NCBI GenBank assembly: GCA_964495555.1
Contig: CAZBWA010000003.1
Span: forward strand, 7,005 to 71,004
Reading direction: 5' to 3'
Length of the DNA stretch: 64,000 nucleotides
Origin: VGCC01 sp964495555
Lineage (GTDB): Bacteria; Actinomycetota; Actinomycetes; S36-B12
Position 1 is the first letter of the stretch, and every line of letters begins with the position of its first letter. The notes beneath the pieces are model-generated. The model was not told the origin of the DNA. It was given only the letters and a program-made list of their open reading frames with translations, and made no database searches. A program made the position numbers and the translations under genes. Shown piece after piece: positions 1 through 8,319 of the stretch.

Positions 1-72
1 AACGGTCCGGCGTGGCGGCTCGCAAACCCGTTCGGCGTGTAAGACTGTTGGGCAACGAGAAGGGATGCCTGA

Positions 73-279
73 ATGGACACGATGACGGCGCCCACACTGG
101 GTGCGACGGACAGGTGCGATCGCTGCAATGCGCAGGCGTACGTACGTGTGATCCTCCGCGGCGGGTCGGACCTTCTCTTCTGTGGGCATCACTGGGGCCA
201 CCACGAGGCCGTGCTGCGACCGCAGGCCGAGGAAGTCGTGGACGAGACGCATCGACTCGCCGAGGTGAGCGCCTCCTAG
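73..279 (+). CDS. Small zinc-ribbon-like protein, DUF7455 family
   Basis: Encodes 68 residues with C15-x2-C18 and C37-x2-H40, a spacing that would suit one bound zinc. Small proteins of this type sit beside the principal sigma factor gene in many actinobacteria and have no established function. The ATG is preceded by AAGGGA seven bases upstream, which decides the start; another in-frame ATG lies three codons on. The gene converges on sigA and the two share a single CTAG at their ends, each strand reading TAG. A role linked to RNA polymerase is only a guess from position. Confidence 0.8.
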   Translation: MDTMTAPTLGATDRCDRCNAQAYVRVILRGGSDLLFCGHHWGHHEAVLRPQAEEVVDETHRLAEVSAS

Positions 280-1763
280 TCGAGGTAGTCGCGCAGCACC
301 TGGGAACGTGACGGGTGGCGAAGTTTCGACATCGTCTTGCTCTCGATCTGGCGAATCCGCTCACGCGTCACGCCGTAGACCTTCCCGATCTCGTCGAGGG
401 TCTTGGGCTGGCCATCGGTCAGGCCGAACCTCATCCGCACGACACCCGCCTCCCGGTCCGAGAGCGTGTCGAGAACCGACTCCAACTGCTCCTGGAGAAG
501 GGTGAAGGAGACAGCGTCCGAGGGGACGATGGCTTCGGAATCCTCGATCAGGTCCCCGAACTCACTGTCGCCTTCTTCTCCCAGGGGGGTGTGGAGTGAG
601 ATGGGCTCGCGACCGTACTTCTGGACCTCGACGACCTTCTCGGGCGTCATGTCCAATTCACGGGCGAGTTCCTCGGGGGTCGGTTCCCGACCGAGGTCCT
701 GGAGCATCTGCCGCTGAACGCGCGCCAATTTGTTGATGACTTCGACCATGTGCACGGGAATACGGATCGTGCGCGCCTGGTCGGCCATCGCTCGGGTGAT
801 CGCCTGTCGGATCCACCAGGTCGCGTATGTCGAGAACTTGTAACCCTTGGTGTAATCGAACTTCTCGACCGCGCGGATGAGACCCAGGTTCCCTTCCTGG
901 ATGAGATCGAGGAAGAGCATCCCGCGGCCGGTGTACCGCTTGGCCAGGGATACCACGAGGCGCAGGTTCGCCTCGAGGAGGTGGTTCTTGGCTCGCCGAC
1001 CGTCGATGGCGATCCATTCCAGATCCCTACGCGACTTCTTGTCCAGCTTCTTGGTCTCGTTGAGGACCTCCTCAGCGAACAGGCCCGCCTCGATCCGCTT
1101 GGCCAGCTCGACCTCCTGTTCGGCATTCAGGAGCGGAACCTTGCCGATCTGCTTCAAGTAGTCCTTGACCGGGTCGGCGGTCGCGCCTGCCACGGTCACC
1201 GTCTGCACGGGCTCGTCGGTGTCATCCACGTCGGAGATAACGAACTCGGCGGACTCTTCACTCGGAGCCGCCGGTGCTGTTTCCTCTTCATCCTCATCAA
1301 CCTTGGCGAGCTCGACCTCGAGATCCGCCTCCAGCTCAGCCTCCAGATCGGCCGCCTTCTCGAGGTCAACCTCCTCTTCCTCCAGGTCTACCTCGTCATC
1401 GAGTTCGATTCCGTCGGCGACAATCTCCTTGCCGGGCTTTCCATTGCGCTTCACCGCGGGTGCCTTATCCACGGTCTTCTTCGCAGGTGTCTGCTTGACA
1501 GGTCCCTTGGCCGCGACCTTTTTCGCGACCGCCGTCTTCACACCGGACTTCTTGGCAGAAGGCTTGGCGGATGCTTTGGCCGGGGCGGACTTCTTGACCG
1601 GAACGCTCTTCTTCGCGGGCGCGCTCTTCTTGGCCACTGTCTTCTTCACCGGTACGGACTTCTTGATGGCTGTCTTCTTAACCGGCGCGGACTTCTTCGC
1701 GGCGGCTTTGGCAGGGGTCTTGGCGTTCTTGCTCTTCGGTGTCTTCTTGGACGCGACTGGCAT
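276..1763 (-). CDS. sigA: Principal RNA polymerase sigma factor (SigA/HrdB type)
   Basis: Directs RNA polymerase to housekeeping promoters. The 495-residue protein has a lysine/alanine/proline-rich N-terminus (about 1-115, repeats of the KKSAPVKK kind), an acidic stretch (about 118-185, runs of E and D), region 1.2 from about 196, region 2 (about 262-335, with the core RLVVSLAKRYTGRG and the -10 recognition segment TYATWWIRQAITRA), region 3 and region 4 ending in the helix-turn-helix VTRERIRQIESK (466-477). The basic plus acidic N-terminal extension is usual for actinobacterial HrdB proteins. The ATG follows AGGAGG by ten bases; a more upstream ATG at 1787 lies ahead of that ribosome site and is not used here. 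Confidence 0.98.
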   Translation of the reverse strand: MPVASKKTPKSKNAKTPAKAAAKKSAPVKKTAIKKSVPVKKTVAKKSAPAKKSVPVKKSAPAKASAKPSAKKSGVKTAVAKKVAAKGPVKQTPAKKTVDKAPAVKRNGKPGKEIVADGIELDDEVDLEEEEVDLEKAADLEAELEADLEVELAKVDEDEEETAPAAPSEESAEFVISDVDDTDEPVQTVTVAGATADPVKDYLKQIGKVPLLNAEQEVELAKRIEAGLFAEEVLNETKKLDKKSRRDLEWIAIDGRRAKNHLLEANLRLVVSLAKRYTGRGMLFLDLIQEGNLGLIRAVEKFDYTKGYKFSTYATWWIRQAITRAMADQARTIRIPVHMVEVINKLARVQRQMLQDLGREPTPEELARELDMTPEKVVEVQKYGREPISLHTPLGEEGDSEFGDLIEDSEAIVPSDAVSFTLLQEQLESVLDTLSDREAGVVRMRFGLTDGQPKTLDEIGKVYGVTRERIRQIESKTMSKLRHPSRSQVLRDYLD

Positions 1764-1781
1764 GCGGTGCCGTCCTCCTGC

Positions 1782-1810
1782 TCTCATCCCACGACGTAAG
1801 CCCGTGTCAA
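1782..1810 (-). promoter_or_regulatory. Candidate sigA promoter
   Basis: A perfect TTGACA (1805-1810, reverse strand) lies 17 bases upstream of the weak -10 match ATGAGA (1782-1787). The poor -10 makes this tentative; another sigma factor could use the site. Confidence 0.3.
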
Positions 1811-1860
1811 GCCATTCGGCCTGCCGGGCGGTCTCAGTGTGCCACCGACCCGCCGAGCGG

Positions 1861-2652
1861 CTACGGGCGGGTCAGCACCGCCCGGGCTTGGCCGATCGCG
1901 ACGTGCAGCGCGGCCGTGTGGCGGATCGGTGGCAGGGGAAAGGGCCCTAAACCGTCAGCCGTGAAGCTGCCTCGCCATTCGGTGGTGACCATGATGGTCC
2001 TGGGACCAGCGGTGCGGTAGGTGTGCGACACGGACATGTCGGGGTACGTCCCCCCGGGTGTGGACGTGGCGAGCCTGGATCCTGGCTCGAACTCCCAGAT
2101 CCACGTGGGTGCAGCCTCGATCCGCACATCGACACCCAGAAGGGACTCGTCCCATCGGGGACGTTCACCGGTCTGGCCGCTGGTACACACCACAGGGATT
2201 TGGGTCACGGCCCCGGTCGGGGGCTCGCACGAAGGTGAAGGTCCTGGAACGCGCCGCTCGAACCTCTGCCGTGCCTCCGTTCCCAGTCGCGCCACCGGCA
2301 CGATGTCTGACCCCTGAATGCAGACAAGACCCCGTTCGCCCCACGGCTGCCCCCTCTCTGCGAACCACACGCGCAGCAACTCTCGTCCCGCAGGGCACCC
2401 GCGGACGACACTCCCGCATGGTGATGTGGGGTCGTCTGGATCGACGATGCAGGGGGCCGCAAACCTCCAGGAGCACCCATCGCATCGACTCAACCTGGCC
2501 CGGGTGTCCTCATCGACACTTGCCGGGACGATCACGGCATGGGATCCCACATAGCGGTCTTCCTCGACTACGACGTCGATGGCGGCCGCACGTGGAGCAA
2601 GACCGATCAAGGAGGCACAGAGAGCCATGCCGAAGACGAGGGAGCGCACCAC
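1861..2652 (-). CDS. Secreted cysteine-rich protein with PKD-like segment
   Basis: I do not recognise a named family. The 263 residues start with a signal peptide (hydrophobic 5-18, cleavage probably after APRAAA near 24). The mature part has eight cysteines (57, 60, 68, 79, 86, 111, 142, 156), enough for four disulfides, and near residues 185-222 a pattern resembling a PKD fold (W-x-F-x-P-G, then S-H-T-Y and a following beta strand). It lies 56 bases downstream of metX and about 100 bases upstream of sigA on the same strand. No ribosome site is clear; GTG at 2652 or the ATG eight codons later could be the start. Probably an exported or surface protein; function unknown. Confidence 0.65.
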   Translation of the reverse strand: MVRSLVFGMALCASLIGLAPRAAAIDVVVEEDRYVGSHAVIVPASVDEDTRARLSRCDGCSWRFAAPCIVDPDDPTSPCGSVVRGCPAGRELLRVWFAERGQPWGERGLVCIQGSDIVPVARLGTEARQRFERRVPGPSPSCEPPTGAVTQIPVVCTSGQTGERPRWDESLLGVDVRIEAAPTWIWEFEPGSRLATSTPGGTYPDMSVSHTYRTAGPRTIMVTTEWRGSFTADGLGPFPLPPIRHTAALHVAIGQARAVLTRP

Positions 2653-2709
2653 TCCACGGTAGATACCAGGATCGCTCGTCGACAGCCCCGAGCGCGCTCT
2701 GTGGATAAG

Positions 2710-3885
2710 TCAGGACGACAGTGACTGTGCCTCATCGATTCGTGAGATCGCGTGTGCAACAAAGTCACCGACCTGGTCCTTCTCCACAAGGAAGCCATCG
2801 TGGCCGTATGGCGAACGCAGGATGTGGAGACGATCAGCCCCCGGTGTCAGTTCCACCAGTTCCTCCTGAAGGCGAAGAGGGAAGAGGCGATCGCTATCGA
2901 TGCCGACGACAGTAAGCGGCTGTTCGATGCGCGCCAGCGCGGCGGCAACCCCGCCGCGCCCCTGTCCCAGGTCGAAAAGACTCATCGATCGCGTCAGGGC
3001 GACATAGGTATTGGCGTCGAAACGTCGAGCCAGCTTGTCCGCATGGTGATCGAGGTAGGACTCGACGGCATAGCGGCCACCCTCGGTCGGAACCTCCTCC
3101 CCCTGGACATCGCGCCCGAAACGCACGTCGAGTTCGGTCTCGCTGCGGTAGGTCAGGTGGGCGACCATCCGGGCGACGCCCATCCCGCGGTGGGGCCCCT
3201 CACCGCGGTCGGCGTCGTAGAAGTCACCTCCACGAAAGGCGGGGTCACTCTCAATCGCGCTGATCTGCGCATGATGGGTGCCGATCTGATCTGCCGTCAC
3301 GGCAGCGGTGGATCCCAGAACGAGACCGCTGCGGACCCGTCCGGGATGGGCCGCCATCCACTCGAGGACCCGCATGCCGCCCAGGGAGGGCCCCAGCATG
3401 AGCGCCCACGATTCGATCCCGAGGTGATCGGCCAGGCGACGTTCGATCTCGACCATGTCCGCGACCGTGATGACCGGGAACCTGCTCCCCCAGGGTCGTC
3501 CGTCCGCGGCCAGGCTCGCCGGTCCCGTCGTGCCCATGCATCCACCAAGGACGTTGGCACACACGACGAACCACCGGTCCGAATCCACCGGTGCCCCGGG
3601 CCCGACCAGACCATCCCACCATCCCGCCGTCACGTGACCCGGACCGGCTGCGCCCACAACGTGGGAGTCCCCCGTCAACGCATGGGCGACGTAGACCGCG
3701 TTGGACTTCTCGTCATTGAGGGTGCCCCAGGTCTCGTAGGCGATGCGGACATCCGGGATCACGATCCCCGACTCCGTGACCAAGTCCCCGACGTCAACAA
3801 ACAGTCGATCCCCGACGGGGTCTCCCTCCCGCCAGGCACCGCTGGCGGGAGGGAGACCCTCGTAGGTCAATGGCCCAGAGACCAT
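2710..3885 (-). CDS. metX: Homoserine O-acetyltransferase
   Basis: Transfers an acetyl group from acetyl-CoA to homoserine, giving the substrate for the MetY enzyme encoded just upstream. The 391-residue alpha/beta hydrolase has the nucleophile elbow LGPSLGG (Ser167), the acid in DSDRLF (about Asp332) and the base in YGHDGF (His362), plus the early GDSHV segment typical of the family. The chosen ATG is one base after the metY stop (TGA-C-ATG), implying translational coupling; an ATG at 3918 inside metY is possible but has no ribosome site. The metY-metX unit sits under a SAM-sensing riboswitch, so both steps should be shut down when SAM is plentiful. Confidence 0.95.
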   Translation of the reverse strand: MVSGPLTYEGLPPASGAWREGDPVGDRLFVDVGDLVTESGIVIPDVRIAYETWGTLNDEKSNAVYVAHALTGDSHVVGAAGPGHVTAGWWDGLVGPGAPVDSDRWFVVCANVLGGCMGTTGPASLAADGRPWGSRFPVITVADMVEIERRLADHLGIESWALMLGPSLGGMRVLEWMAAHPGRVRSGLVLGSTAAVTADQIGTHHAQISAIESDPAFRGGDFYDADRGEGPHRGMGVARMVAHLTYRSETELDVRFGRDVQGEEVPTEGGRYAVESYLDHHADKLARRFDANTYVALTRSMSLFDLGQGRGGVAAALARIEQPLTVVGIDSDRLFPLRLQEELVELTPGADRLHILRSPYGHDGFLVEKDQVGDFVAHAISRIDEAQSLSS

Positions 3886-3886
3886 G

Positions 3887-5203
3887 TCAGGCCGACTTCG
3901 CCGCCCGGAATCCGGCATCCAGATCGGCGAGGATGTCGTCGAGTGCCTCGATACCCACCGCGAGCCGCACCAGACCGGGTGTCACGCCCGCGGCCAACTG
4001 CTCCTCGGGTGTGAGCTGCGAGTGCGTCGTGGAGGCCGGATGGATGACCAGGCTGCGCACATCCCCGATATTCGCGACGTGACTGTGGAGTTCCAGCGCC
4101 TCGACGAACTTCTGGCCGGCTTCGACTCCGCCGACGATCTCGAAGCTGAGCACTCCACCCGTTCCCAAGGGTGCGTACTTCTTGCCCAATTGGTGCCACG
4201 GGCTGCTGGGAAGGCCCGCATAGTTGACGGACAACACCTCATCGCGGCCCTCGAGCCACTGGGCGACCGCCAGGGCATTCTCCGTGTGGCGCTGGACACG
4301 CAGGGACAGCGTCTCCAGACCTTGGGAGATCAGGAAGGCGTTGAAGGGCGCAACAGCCGCGCCGAGATCGCGCAGGAGTTGGACCCGGGCCTTGAGGATG
4401 TAGGAGAGGTTGACGCCGAATACCCCGTTGACGCCGAGATCCCGCGCATAGACGAGGCCGTGGTAGCTGGGATCGGGCTCGTTGAAGTTGGGGAAGCGAT
4501 CCGGGTACTGGGCGTAGTCGAAGGTGCCCCCATCGACGATCACCCCCGCGATCGCGGTTCCATGCCCTCCCAGGTACTTCGTAGCGGAGTGGACGACGAC
4601 ATCGGCACCCCACTCGAGCGGGCGGATCAGGTACGGCGTGGCGACCGTGTTGTCGACGATCAACGGCACGCCCACTTCATGCGCAACTCCGGCCACACCC
4701 TGGATGTCGAGGATGTCGTTCTTGGGGTTGGAGATCGTCTCGCCGAAGAACGCCTTGGTGTTGGGACGCACCGCCCGCCGCCACGAGTCCAGGTCGTCGG
4801 GATCGTCGACGAACGTGACCTCGATACCGAGCTTCGGCAACGTGTAGTGGAAGAGGTTGTACGTGCCTCCGTAGAGGCTCGGGCTCGAGACGATGTGATC
4901 CCCCACCTCGGCGACGTTCAAGATTGCCAAAGTTTCGGCTGCCTGACCGCTGGAGACGAGTAGGCCACCCACGCCCCCTTCGAGGGCCGCGATGCGGTCT
5001 TCGACGACCGCCTGGGTCGGATTCATGATGCGCGTGTAGATGTTGCCAAGCTCTTTGAGGGCAAAGAGATTCGCAGCGTGTGTCGTGTCGTTGAACGTGT
5101 ACGACGTCGTCTGGTAGATCGGCAGGGCGCGGGCGTTTGTCGCCCCGTCGGGGGACTGCCCCGCGTGGATCTGCTTCGTATCGAATGACCAACCTGTACT
5201 CAT
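3887..5203 (-). CDS. metY: O-acetylhomoserine sulfhydrylase (PLP enzyme)
   Basis: Makes homocysteine from O-acetylhomoserine and sulfide in the cytoplasm. The 438-residue protein belongs to the Cys/Met-metabolism PLP family: the cofactor lysine is K209 in SATKYLGGHG, the cofactor-binding aspartate lies in LIVDNTVATP, and the substrate loop has YTRIMNPT near 56-63. Length agrees with OAH sulfhydrylases rather than the shorter cystathionine enzymes. The ATG follows AAGGAG by about six bases. The frame stays open further upstream into the riboswitch leader, but that part has no homology. First gene of the riboswitch-controlled metY-metX operon. Confidence 0.95.
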   Translation of the reverse strand: MSTGWSFDTKQIHAGQSPDGATNARALPIYQTTSYTFNDTTHAANLFALKELGNIYTRIMNPTQAVVEDRIAALEGGVGGLLVSSGQAAETLAILNVAEVGDHIVSSPSLYGGTYNLFHYTLPKLGIEVTFVDDPDDLDSWRRAVRPNTKAFFGETISNPKNDILDIQGVAGVAHEVGVPLIVDNTVATPYLIRPLEWGADVVVHSATKYLGGHGTAIAGVIVDGGTFDYAQYPDRFPNFNEPDPSYHGLVYARDLGVNGVFGVNLSYILKARVQLLRDLGAAVAPFNAFLISQGLETLSLRVQRHTENALAVAQWLEGRDEVLSVNYAGLPSSPWHQLGKKYAPLGTGGVLSFEIVGGVEAGQKFVEALELHSHVANIGDVRSLVIHPASTTHSQLTPEEQLAAGVTPGLVRLAVGIEALDDILADLDAGFRAAKSA

Positions 5204-5280
5204 GATGACTCCTTGACTGTGGTGGAAAGGGAAAACGGACGTTGGGTGAGGACGTGTCTCAACTACATCGATGGCACATG

Positions 5281-5418
5281 CAGACCTCGCAACCTCCGGG
5301 GCCTTGCCCTGTGCAAGGCCGCGCTTGCCCCTGGGGGCCTGGTCTCCACCGGAGCACCCCACCGCGGTTGGAGGGTTGCCGCTCAGCTAGCCGGGGCTTA
5401 ATGCTGAGACTCTTGACC
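5281..5418 (-). promoter_or_regulatory. SAM-IV-type riboswitch upstream of metY
   Basis: Read on the minus strand, the leader contains the conserved core elements AGCCCCGGCU, GGCAACCCUCCAACCGCGG and UGGGGUGCUCCGG in order, with GGUC at the 5' end (5415-5418) pairing with GACC near 5340-5343 to close the core. This order is that of SAM-I/SAM-IV riboswitches, and the actinobacterial host and metY target favour SAM-IV. Downstream is a perfect 8-bp hairpin (5300-5320, loop ACAGG) that may be part of the ligand-binding fold or the expression platform; it has no U-run. About 80 bases of leader then precede metY. The first 21 bases of the element are also the last codons of the upstream gene. Confidence 0.88.
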
Positions 5419-6354
5419 TGTCTCAAGACTATACAGAGCCGTCCCGGGCTCGCAAACCGCCGGTCGGGAGTCAGGGGCCAGAGGGTCCGGCGTTCCCTGG
5501 GTCCATCGGACCCATTCCTGCGGCGGCAGGCCCGAACTGAGGGCTGCGGCCAGTAGGCGCCCGAGGACGTGGTCTGGCTGCTCGTCCAGGCACCTCTCGA
5601 GTGCGACGGATGCCCGGAATCCATCCCCGGTTAACCAATAGGCCATCGCACACGTGCACGCGAGATGCGCACTGACTCCGCGCGCCGTGTGACGGAGGAC
5701 GGATGCGAGCAGGTCGGCCAGCGGGCGACATCGGGAAGGCCTCTGACAGAGGTGCCACAAGACGGAATCGCGTACCTGTGTGGAGGCCAGCCCCGCGGCA
5801 ATGCGTCTCTCGACGACTCGTCCCGGTTTCCCGTCCCCCGCGTCGAGGAGGGTGACGACCGTGGACACGAGCTCGGTCATCTCGTGTGCCGAGGAGGGGA
5901 CTTCGACCGCGTCGATGACCGGCCGTCCCACCGGATCCACGGAGAACTCGGACCTCTCCGGGCCCTCCCATCGATGTTCGCGAGGTAGTCGCACCCGCCG
6001 GATGAACGGGGCGCCCTCAGCGAACCAGTGCTCCCCATCCGTGGCGATGGAGGACACCCGCGTCACTCCCGCGGAATCGAGGGCACCGTGCACCGCCTGC
6101 ACGGCCATCGCCGATGGCTGCCGAGTGCAAACCCAGAGGTCCAACGCTGCGGTCGCCCGCGCATACCGGGCAGAACGCACCACGGCACTCCCCCATCGGG
6201 AATCGAGTTCCACAGGCAGATCGACACGCTGAGCGAGCACTACCTCTCCCCCGGCAATCCAGAGGATGACCAGGGACTCCCGCGGTCGGAATCCCAGAAT
6301 CAGGGGTACGGCTGCGATCGCGCTTTGCGCTCCGGTGATGGTGATCCGCTCCAT
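5398..6354 (-). CDS. DUF4192 family protein
   Basis: A 318-residue cytoplasmic protein with the typical DUF4192 opening: a short N-terminal segment, then AVPLILGFRPRESLVILW and later YWLTGDGFRASVALERCL near the C-terminus. The family is widespread in actinobacteria and has no established biochemical function. The last codons and TAA stop overlap the metY riboswitch and its promoter, so this 3' end is under two constraints. There is no clear ribosome site before the ATG; CACCAT lies six bases upstream, at most a poor -10. Neighbours (metY downstream, a flippase-like gene upstream on the same strand) give no functional hint. Confidence 0.85.
   Translation of the reverse strand: MERITITGAQSAIAAVPLILGFRPRESLVILWIAGGEVVLAQRVDLPVELDSRWGSAVVRSARYARATAALDLWVCTRQPSAMAVQAVHGALDSAGVTRVSSIATDGEHWFAEGAPFIRRVRLPREHRWEGPERSEFSVDPVGRPVIDAVEVPSSAHEMTELVSTVVTLLDAGDGKPGRVVERRIAAGLASTQVRDSVLWHLCQRPSRCRPLADLLASVLRHTARGVSAHLACTCAMAYWLTGDGFRASVALERCLDEQPDHVLGRLLAAALSSGLPPQEWVRWTQGTPDPLAPDSRPAVCEPGTALYSLETGQESQH
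5428..5455 (-). promoter_or_regulatory. Promoter for the metY riboswitch transcript, inside the DUF4192 gene
   Basis: On the minus strand TTGCGA (5450-5455) is separated by 16 bases from TATAGT (5428-5433), five of six matches to TATAAT. Initiation six to eight bases later would fall just before the riboswitch closing stem, so the site fits the RNA exactly. Both boxes lie in the last codons of the DUF4192 gene. Confidence 0.65.
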
Positions 6355-6486
6355 CGACAGATGGTGCGCGCTCGACGCGTGGGTGGACAGACGTGCTGAC
6401 AGTGGCCGGGATACACATGCACCTGTGCACAGAAAGACCCGGTCGCCGAAGGCTTCCCCTCCCGCGACGACCGGGCGTCTCCGACT

Positions 6487-7596
6487 CTAGTGCGGGGATT
6501 GCGACCCGTCACCACCGACACGCCCGCCGACCTTGGCCAGGGCCTGCCCCGCCTTCCGGTACCACAGGAGGATCGCGATGATGCCGATGATGATCTGCGG
6601 GATGTAGGACGTAGCCCGCCACACCAGATCAGCCGCGGTTGCGTCACCGTTCGAAACACCGAAGCTGACCATGAGCGCGATCATCGCGGCATCGACCGTC
6701 CCGAGGCCGCCGGGCGTAATCGGAACCATCAGTCCCAACTGACTGATGGCGAATGCCGCGAAGACAACGAGGATCGACGACTGAGAACCGTCCTCGGACT
6801 GCACACCGCGCAAGGCCAGGTAGAGGATGAGGAATTGGGTCAGGGATACGGCCAGCTGGGCACCCGTGATGGCCAGCCACCTCCCCTTGAGAAGCCCGTA
6901 CATGTCGCCCCGGAACTTGGTGATGGGAGCAACGAGATCCACATTCGCCAGGGCCTTGATCCGTCCCCTGAGGGGGGAGATCAGGGAATTCCCCAGTCGC
7001 CCCACCGCCGCTGCCAGCTTCTCCGACCTCATGACGAGGACGAAGAGCGTTACGGCAGCGACGAGGATGAGAAGACCCACGATCGCGATACCGGCATGCC
7101 CCTGGTTGCCCTGACCGGAGGCCGTGAGGGCCACCACGCCGAGGATCGGTAGCCCGAGCGTCACGAACGTGCTCCATAGCCCGACGGCGGTAATGGCAGC
7201 CGTGGCCGCAGTGCCGGAGATACGGAAGGAGGTGAGCATTCCGAACTGAACGGCGAGCCCGACCGCGCCACCGCCTGGGATGCCGTTGCTGATGGCGAAG
7301 GCTGCCTGATTGGTCTGTTCGGATCTCCAGAACTTCAGTCCGGGAGCGGCCGCCATGAAGGGCAGTCCGTAGGCGAGCAAGTACAGCACGACGCTGACCC
7401 CGATGAGGATGATGGCCGATGTGCTCATGCCACGAAGCGCATCCGCAGCATCCGAGTAGCTGCCGATCTGGGGAATCACTTTCCAGAAGATGATCACGAT
7501 GAAGACGAGACCGATGATCCCGAGGATGATCGACTTCTTCTTGTCCAGTGTGGCCGCGGGCGGGGCAGCCCCCGGCGCCGGTGACGGCGACGTCAT
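6487..7596 (-). CDS. Flippase-like integral membrane protein (LPG synthase TM family)
   Basis: A 369-residue polytopic protein with about eight to nine hydrophobic segments, including one at about 22-42 and the signature VPITPGGLGTVDA in the C-terminal half. These features match the lysylphosphatidylglycerol synthase transmembrane/UPF0104 (YbhN-like) family. Members are membrane flippase or synthase modules; the cytosolic aminoacyl-transferase domain of MprF is absent, so lipid lysinylation by this protein alone is unlikely. A GTG/ATG choice exists: the ATG used here starts MTSPSP; an upstream GTG adds six residues. It diverges from the glyoxalase-like gene with about 70 bases between. Confidence 0.8.
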   Translation of the reverse strand: MTSPSPAPGAAPPAATLDKKKSIILGIIGLVFIVIIFWKVIPQIGSYSDAADALRGMSTSAIILIGVSVVLYLLAYGLPFMAAAPGLKFWRSEQTNQAAFAISNGIPGGGAVGLAVQFGMLTSFRISGTAATAAITAVGLWSTFVTLGLPILGVVALTASGQGNQGHAGIAIVGLLILVAAVTLFVLVMRSEKLAAAVGRLGNSLISPLRGRIKALANVDLVAPITKFRGDMYGLLKGRWLAITGAQLAVSLTQFLILYLALRGVQSEDGSQSSILVVFAAFAISQLGLMVPITPGGLGTVDAAMIALMVSFGVSNGDATAADLVWRATSYIPQIIIGIIAILLWYRKAGQALAKVGGRVGGDGSQSPH

Positions 7597-7667
7597 ACCG
7601 CGAGGATGCCACACCCCCGGAGGGGGGTGCTGTCGATCGGCGGAACAGGTTTCGGCAGGATTCAGGC

Positions 7668-8291
7668 ATGCGGCTCGACCACGTCTCCTACGCGTGCGCG
7701 CCCTCGGAGATCGCCGACGTCGTGCAACGCATCGGATCGGACCTCGGAGTTACCTTCGTCGACGGTGGCAGGCATCCATCCTTCGGAACACGCAACTTCA
7801 CCGGTGCTCTGGCCAACGGGTCCTACATCGAGGTCGTCAGCGCCCTCGATCACCCCGCAGCCCTCAAGGCACCCTTCGGGCAGGCCGTGCATCATCGGGC
7901 CGAGGCGGGCGGCGGATGGCTGAGTTGGGTCGTGGCCGTCGACGACATCACCGTCATCGAGGCGCACCTGGGGCGCGACGCAGCGCCGGGGCAACGGATC
8001 CGCCCCGACGGAACGGTCCTGCGATGGCGCCAGATCGGAGTCCTCGACACGATGAACGACCCCGTGCTGCCCTTCTTCATCGAGTGGGAGTCGACGGAGG
8101 CGGAGCACCCCTCGGCACGAGGCGGGCTCGTCGCACTCGAGCGCTTCGAGATGTCCGGGGACACCGACGCGCTCACTTCCATGCCTGACTCCGTCGCCGA
8201 CCTCCTCACGGTCGACTGGGTTGACGATGACACACCGGGGATCGTTGCCGTCTGGTTCGAATCCCCGCACGGTCCCGTGCGGATCGACTAG
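7668..8291 (+). CDS. Glyoxalase-like (VOC) domain protein
   Basis: A 207-residue protein opening with MRLDHVSYAC, the first beta strand and metal-ligand histidine of the vicinal oxygen chelate fold, followed by GVTFVDGGRHPSFGTRNF and SYIEVVSALD, typical of the glyoxalase-like domain proteins of actinobacteria (PF13468 type). The substrate is unknown. The chosen ATG agrees with the start of the fold; the frame is open upstream but without homology. An AGGA sits nine bases upstream. An AI-2E exporter gene follows 28 bases downstream on the same strand. Confidence 0.8.
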   Translation: MRLDHVSYACAPSEIADVVQRIGSDLGVTFVDGGRHPSFGTRNFTGALANGSYIEVVSALDHPAALKAPFGQAVHHRAEAGGGWLSWVVAVDDITVIEAHLGRDAAPGQRIRPDGTVLRWRQIGVLDTMNDPVLPFFIEWESTEAEHPSARGGLVALERFEMSGDTDALTSMPDSVADLLTVDWVDDDTPGIVAVWFESPHGPVRID

Positions 8292-8319
8292 TGTCGCCAC
8301 ACCCGACAAGGAGGGGGAC

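Noticed and set aside
750..1799. Long open frames antisense to sigA
   Set aside because: They mirror the repetitive lysine/alanine codons of sigA and have no ribosome site or family likeness.
5300..5320. Perfect 8-bp hairpin in the metY leader as an intrinsic terminator
   Set aside because: No U-run follows on the RNA; more likely part of the riboswitch fold or its expression platform.
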